Of a stretch of 64,000 nucleotides of DNA, positions 60,100-64,000 are shown piece by piece; the stretch's first letter is position 1, and each line of letters starts with the position of its first letter. The notes under the pieces are model-generated. The model was not told the origin of the DNA. It was given only the letters and a program-made list of their open reading frames with translations, and searched no databases. The position numbers and the translations under genes are program-made. This stretch comes from Weissella viridescens. GTDB lineage: Bacteria > Bacillota > Bacilli > Lactobacillales > Lactobacillaceae. The DNA is taken from NCBI RefSeq assembly GCF_003862435.1, contig NZ_RHGY01000001.1, positions 326,757-390,756 of the forward strand. The letters are read 5' to 3'.

Positions 60100-61002
60100 A
60101 TGAAAGTCATTAAACAAGTAAATTTTGATGGGATTGATGGCCTTAAGCTCGAACAAATTCCGGTTCCAGAACTAACACCAGATTCAGTAATGGTTAAAAT
60201 GGCTGTTTTGCCAGTCGTACCAACTGATTGGAAGCGTGAAAGTTCGGCACATGCAACGCGCGAAGCGATGGCGAACCTACCTAAAGTAATTGGTACTGGT
60301 GGCGTTGGGACTGTGACTCAAGTTGGCGCTAATCGTGATCAAGCCTTATTAGGAAAACGTGTTTTGGTGATGCAACCAGCTGGGGCATATGCCGAGTATG
60401 TGCGCAATGAGAAGCCGGAATGGCTCTTTTGTTTACCAGATTCAGTTGCGTCAACTGACGCCGCGACATTAATTGCTGGTGCTGGAACGGCTCTGCGAGT
60501 TGCTCGAGAAATTGAAGCTGATACGCGCCAAAATGTCATTTTGACAGGGGCTAATTCCGTGATTGGCCTCTATCTCATCCAATTACTCCAAATGGATAAT
60601 TACCAAGGTATCTTATATCCGATTGTTTCCACACAGAGCCAGGCATACTTTGATAAAGAATTACCAAGTCAGACTTGTTATACCGTGGAACAGTTACCGC
60701 AACAACAAGATGCAATTTTAGTGGATATTGCTGGAAGTGAGCAGTTGTTGGAACGAATTATTGCGACCAACAATGTCACGCGCATTGTTTCAATTGCTAT
60801 TATGGAAAGTGAACGTGTTTCAGATATAGAGTTTATACATGAATCCTTTGCGGTTAAAGACTACAACGATTTAATTGAAGCGTTAGCGGATAAGACATTA
60901 AAAGCACCGGTGGGGCGGATTTTTAAATTTGAAGACACGATTGCAGCACAACACTTTGCCAAAGAAAACCATAGCCGTGGGCGCGTGTTAGTCGAATTTT
61001 AG
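60100..61002 (+). CDS. MDR-family NADPH quinone oxidoreductase-like protein
   Basis: 300 residues. GroES-like N-terminal part (QIPVPELTPDSVMVKM, GTGGVGTVTQVG) and Rossmann part with LTGANSVIGLYLIQLLQM. No zinc-binding Cys/His set is present, as in quinone oxidoreductases of this superfamily. It probably reduces a small electrophile that also acts as ligand of the TetR regulator encoded next. AAGGAG precedes the ATG. Confidence 0.8.
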   Translation: MKVIKQVNFDGIDGLKLEQIPVPELTPDSVMVKMAVLPVVPTDWKRESSAHATREAMANLPKVIGTGGVGTVTQVGANRDQALLGKRVLVMQPAGAYAEYVRNEKPEWLFCLPDSVASTDAATLIAGAGTALRVAREIEADTRQNVILTGANSVIGLYLIQLLQMDNYQGILYPIVSTQSQAYFDKELPSQTCYTVEQLPQQQDAILVDIAGSEQLLERIIATNNVTRIVSIAIMESERVSDIEFIHESFAVKDYNDLIEALADKTLKAPVGRIFKFEDTIAAQHFAKENHSRGRVLVEF

Positions 61003-61023
61003 TCAGCAGAATGAGGGAAATAA

Positions 61024-61635
61024 ATGACTGAACCAAAACAGACTGAGCGCCGAACCAAAACCGCATTGCTGAACGATGTTTATCAAGCAGCGTTAGTGCT
61101 TGGGAATGAGTTAGGTTATAATCGGATCACATTTAGTGAGATTTCTAAACGAGCTAATGTGACCCGAGCAACTCTTTATCGACATTGGCAAAGTCCATTT
61201 GGGCTACTTTATGCAGCTGTGCAATATTATTCTGAGTCTCACCCTAATCAGGTCCAACCTAGTGATTTTGAACAGCAGAGTTTGCGCCAAAATTTAATTA
61301 CAGCATTGATGCGTTTTGAAAGTTCATTTCGTTCGGTACCTAATCCAGATAGTTTTATGGCTTACTTTGTGAGCGAAATTGTTAAAGATGTTCCTGAAAA
61401 TCGTGAAATTCTAGCCGAATTGAAAACGACAAACCGCTATTATATGAATTTAATTATTGATGTCGCCTTGGCGAAACAAGAATTACAACAACGCCCATCA
61501 GATTTTCTATTGAACTTACCAATGGAGACATTAATTTACCAAATGGGGGTCAATCACCAACGGATAAGTGAAAAATTGGTCACAATGATTGTTGATCAAA
61601 TGCTGATACCAACTTTTGAAAGCCAAGCAAAATAA
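61024..61635 (+). CDS. TetR-family repressor
   Basis: 203 residues. The helix-turn-helix ITFSEISKRANVTRATLYRH at about residues 38-57 is typical; the ligand-binding C-terminal domain is variable. It is 21 bases after the MDR gene and therefore autoregulated through the upstream palindrome. The inducer is unknown. Confidence 0.85.
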   Translation: MTEPKQTERRTKTALLNDVYQAALVLGNELGYNRITFSEISKRANVTRATLYRHWQSPFGLLYAAVQYYSESHPNQVQPSDFEQQSLRQNLITALMRFESSFRSVPNPDSFMAYFVSEIVKDVPENREILAELKTTNRYYMNLIIDVALAKQELQQRPSDFLLNLPMETLIYQMGVNHQRISEKLVTMIVDQMLIPTFESQAK

Positions 61636-61665
61636 AAGCCGTCACGTGAGTGTGACGGCTTTTAT
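61633..61665. terminator. Bidirectional terminator
   Basis: AAAAGCCGTCAC pairs with GTGACGGCTTTT around 6 bases; convergent TetR and TraX genes share it. Confidence 0.9.
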
Positions 61666-61666
61666 T

Positions 61667-62485
61667 TTAGAAGACATGAATGAAATCATAGATAATATAA
61701 ATGATCGCTAAGTGAGCGGGGTAGAAGTAATAGAAGAAATTCTTATCCCACTTTGATCCGTTACCACCGCGTTGACCATTGTAAAGTCCAATTAAGGGGA
61801 CAGCCAAAATCATCATGAATTCAGATGAGAATGTGAGATAGCTATAAAGACTCTCGTTAGGTAACTGCATTTGATAATAAGTGAAGATTGACTTTCCCAG
61901 CAGTAGGAGTGAGAAAAGTAAGATGAATGACATCACCCATTTTTTTTGATTATGTGAAAAGTAGCAGACCAATACAATTGGAAGAAGATAGACGCCACCT
62001 TCAACCATTAGGGTTAGGACCATCAGTGCACCAATTGGCAACAATAATGTTAATTTAATCAGAAGATGTTCTTGTTGCCGTAAAATGTCAATGAGCCAGA
62101 TGACTGAGAACATTAAGGCTAGGGTGATGAAAATATTGTGACCACTTAAAAATAGTAAAAAGAAGCTAAATTTATGGGTAAATGTGTCAAAGGCTGCGCC
62201 AGTAAGAACATTTTGAAGGGTATTCATGATAACCATCACGCTGGCACCTAGCGTTAAACGCGTTAAATATTTACGACGACTGTGTGTATAAAAGAAACCT
62301 TCAACGAGCAAGAAAGTAAAGAGGGGTGCGACGAAGCGTCCTAAAAAGCTAAACCAATCGGGTGTCACTTCAGGAAAGTAACTATGTATATGGTCAATTA
62401 ACATAAAAAAAGCGGCGATAAATTTTAATTGTGTTCCCGTTAAAGAAAAACGTGAGGTTGGCGTTAGGGGTGTTTGAGTATGCAT
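61667..62485 (-). CDS. TraX-like membrane protein
   Basis: 272 residues, eight or more helices. LTGTQLKFIAAFFMLIDHIH, FLGRFVAPLFTFLLVEGFFY and the final YFYPAHLAIIYII are the signature of the TraX family, first known as F-pilin acetyltransferase. Chromosomal copies in lactic acid bacteria have no known target and are not evidence of conjugation by themselves. Start context AAGGAATAATAAA is acceptable. Confidence 0.85.
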   Translation of the reverse strand: MHTQTPLTPTSRFSLTGTQLKFIAAFFMLIDHIHSYFPEVTPDWFSFLGRFVAPLFTFLLVEGFFYTHSRRKYLTRLTLGASVMVIMNTLQNVLTGAAFDTFTHKFSFFLLFLSGHNIFITLALMFSVIWLIDILRQQEHLLIKLTLLLPIGALMVLTLMVEGGVYLLPIVLVCYFSHNQKKWVMSFILLFSLLLLGKSIFTYYQMQLPNESLYSYLTFSSEFMMILAVPLIGLYNGQRGGNGSKWDKNFFYYFYPAHLAIIYIIYDFIHVF

Positions 62486-62563
62486 TTTATTATTCCTTGT
62501 CAGTTATTATATTCAAAATAGTATTATAGATAATCTCATGAATGAGGTCAAGTACAAAATAAA

Positions 62564-62593
62564 AAAAGGACTACGATTTCGCGTAGTCCTTTT
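62564..62593 (-). terminator. Terminator of the peptidase gene
   Basis: AAAAGGACTACG pairs with CGTAGTCCTTTT around 6 bases; T-run on the minus strand. Confidence 0.9.
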
Positions 62594-62595
62594 GA

Positions 62596-63921
62596 TTAAG
62601 CTTGGCTAACTGCTTCTAAGATAGCAATGGCAGTATCAATTTGTTCAGACATTAAGTCCATATTTGGTTGTGTGAATGGAAGTGGTTCGAGGAATAACCA
62701 TTCAGGCATAGTGATGGTCGCCATGTTTGGAATTCCGCGCTTGAAAATTGGCATACCTTCACCAAAGTACGCTACATGGGTTGGATCAACAAAACTAATG
62801 TCATCCTTGCCATCAAATGCTTGCAACTTGTCCGTTAAGATTTGCTTAATCGTGTCATCGGTATGGACATAAACGTAGTCTTCTTGAACATTCGTGGTCT
62901 TAACAAAATGATGATTCTCATCATCATAAAGGTGCAAACAACCTAGATGTTCCAAAGTTAAGGCGAATTTTGCCTTTAGGTGATGGTCTTTTCCGTCCCA
63001 CAATTCAGGGAATTGGTCTAGCCAACGACCGGTGGCTTTGGCGTCATTCGGTCCCATTTGTCGTTGTTGAAAATGACCGCTTACAAAAGCCACAATTAAC
63101 GTTTGTGGGAAAGTTGTTTGTGAGTCTTTTAAGTACTTCAATACCGTTAACAACGCAACTGGACCATTTTCTTCAACTGCGTTTGGCCCATCGGTGTGGG
63201 TGGTTAGCAAGAGCGACTCATTGTTAGAGGCATCGGTTCCAGGAATTTTCACAAAAAAGCTTTCAGTTGCTTTATGCTCAACATAGTTTCCAGTTAGCGT
63301 AAGTGTCACTGGTGTTGCAGCGTCAGCGAGAGCTTGCAACGCTGGGATTTGGTCTTCATTGGTCCAGACTGCAGGGATATCCATAAATTCATTTTGGAAG
63401 GGGAGAATTTCTTTACCAGCCAATTCAGGACTAAGGTTTTTCCAGATAAATAGTCCGCCAACTGCCCCCTTAGCTTTGGCAGTTTCCAAGGCCTTGATTG
63501 CGATGCCAGAAATGTTCATGGGATGCATAATCTGTTCTGAATTGAATGGCACCACCCCCTCAGCAATAACATCTAAGATAAAGATGGGAATCTTACCAGA
63601 AACATCTTGGGAAACAGTTGTATCGGCAAACACAAGGGGCGCAGTAACACCTGTATCAGGTGTAAGACCTGAATATGGGAAATATGATGAGAGAGGAAGC
63701 TCTTGATCGACGGTTCTTAAATGATAGTCATTTGCTTCCCAAAAATTTAGGTAATGAATATCAGATGTCACTTGATAATCTAACTTTTGGATTTCATCTT
63801 TTAACCAATTAATTGATGCAATGTGCGTATCATTCGCAGTTAAGCGAGGTCCATAGGTATTTAAATGGTTTTGCCATTGGTTAAGTTGTTCTTTTAAAGC
63901 GGGGGTATTTTCAATCGTCAT
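62596..63921 (-). CDS. M28-like metallopeptidase homologue with PA-like domain
   Basis: 441 residues. A central part resembling a protease-associated insert (GIAIKALETAKAKGAVGGLFI) is followed by LLLTTHTDGPNAVEENGPVA, which corresponds to the first metal-binding segment (H-x-D) of M28 aminopeptidases, and LIVAFVSGHFQQRQMG at the place of the catalytic Glu region. The second Glu pair is not obvious (GHFQQ instead of EE), so peptidase activity is doubtful. No signal peptide. The start codon at 63921 follows a weak ribosome site (TTAGGTAG). Confidence 0.65.
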   Translation of the reverse strand: MTIENTPALKEQLNQWQNHLNTYGPRLTANDTHIASINWLKDEIQKLDYQVTSDIHYLNFWEANDYHLRTVDQELPLSSYFPYSGLTPDTGVTAPLVFADTTVSQDVSGKIPIFILDVIAEGVVPFNSEQIMHPMNISGIAIKALETAKAKGAVGGLFIWKNLSPELAGKEILPFQNEFMDIPAVWTNEDQIPALQALADAATPVTLTLTGNYVEHKATESFFVKIPGTDASNNESLLLTTHTDGPNAVEENGPVALLTVLKYLKDSQTTFPQTLIVAFVSGHFQQRQMGPNDAKATGRWLDQFPELWDGKDHHLKAKFALTLEHLGCLHLYDDENHHFVKTTNVQEDYVYVHTDDTIKQILTDKLQAFDGKDDISFVDPTHVAYFGEGMPIFKRGIPNMATITMPEWLFLEPLPFTQPNMDLMSEQIDTAIAILEAVSQA

Positions 63922-64000
63922 TTTTCTACCTAACTTTGTATTGTTTTGTTTTGATTATAGCAAATGCATCGTAAATATACGACTTTCTGATTAAGTTATA

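Noticed and set aside
61667..62485. TraX as evidence of a conjugative element
   Set aside because: TraX-like proteins are common on chromosomes of lactic acid bacteria; no relaxase, coupling protein or type IV secretion gene lies nearby.

Overview
The window looks like a chromosomal segment of a low-GC lactic acid bacterium, most likely Weissella or a near relative (Lactobacillales). The evidence is the AT-rich sequence, strong GGAGG-type ribosome binding sites, perfect catabolite (cre) boxes, a D-2-hydroxyacid (lactate) dehydrogenase, an H2O-forming NADH oxidase and NADH peroxidase pair, and a Lactococcus-type trehalose operon built on trehalose-6-phosphate phosphorylase plus beta-phosphoglucomutase. 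I see no rRNA, tRNA, CRISPR array, complete insertion sequence or integrase. The genus is an inference.

Layout. 1-11.7 kb: two tandem YxeA-like membrane proteins, a TM2-domain protein, a run of small house-cleaning genes (GyrI-like, NUDIX, DUF1761, VOC), an esterase split by a frameshift at an A7 tract, a short UvrA paralogue, a membrane-anchored protein and a TagB/TagF-type teichoic-acid polymerase. 11.7-12.6 kb: the rplU-rpmA ribosomal operon with an L21 leader; the usual prp (ysxB) gene is missing between them and the L27 N-terminal extension is atypical. 12.6-28.4 kb: a mosaic region divided by four copies of the rpmA 3' end plus its terminator. It holds a DUF2971 gene, a LacI/SLC45-transporter/GH13 alpha-glucosidase locus, an MFS transporter, an Rgg-like regulator, a GT8 glycosyltransferase, D-lactate dehydrogenase, a metallophosphoesterase with a decayed partial copy, an ABC exporter and a methyltransferase.

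28.7-39.1 kb: NADH peroxidase, a second GT8 gene with the same structured leader as the first, a DHA2-type efflux pump, a flavodoxin-fold quinone reductase, a MarR regulator, PnuC, a DedA protein and NADH oxidase. 39.2-45.1 kb: cre box, treR, EIIA, EIIBC, trehalose-6-P phosphorylase, beta-PGM: a complete route from external trehalose to glucose-6-P. 45.2-51.5 kb: a GGDEF diguanylate cyclase divergent from three overlapping genes (GT2-GtrA, BcsA-like GT2 with a C-terminal PilZ-like region, large GT-C-like membrane protein), which reads as a c-di-GMP-controlled surface polysaccharide module. 51.6-64 kb: mostly single genes and small operons (NmrA-like, XRE-membrane, tiny charged proteins, DUF1254, hydroxyacyl-CoA dehydrogenase, PAP2, second DedA, GNAT, PhnB-like, hemolysin III, MDR-TetR operon with a perfect operator, TraX, M28-like peptidase).

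The signals most worth checking are the dispersed rpmA-3'-end/terminator repeats (possible attachment-site scars of accreted integrative elements), the duplicated GT8 genes with a conserved leader RNA, the missing prp with an altered L27 extension, and the c-di-GMP polysaccharide module. Start sites were chosen by Shine-Dalgarno spacing and are often downstream of the longest open frame.
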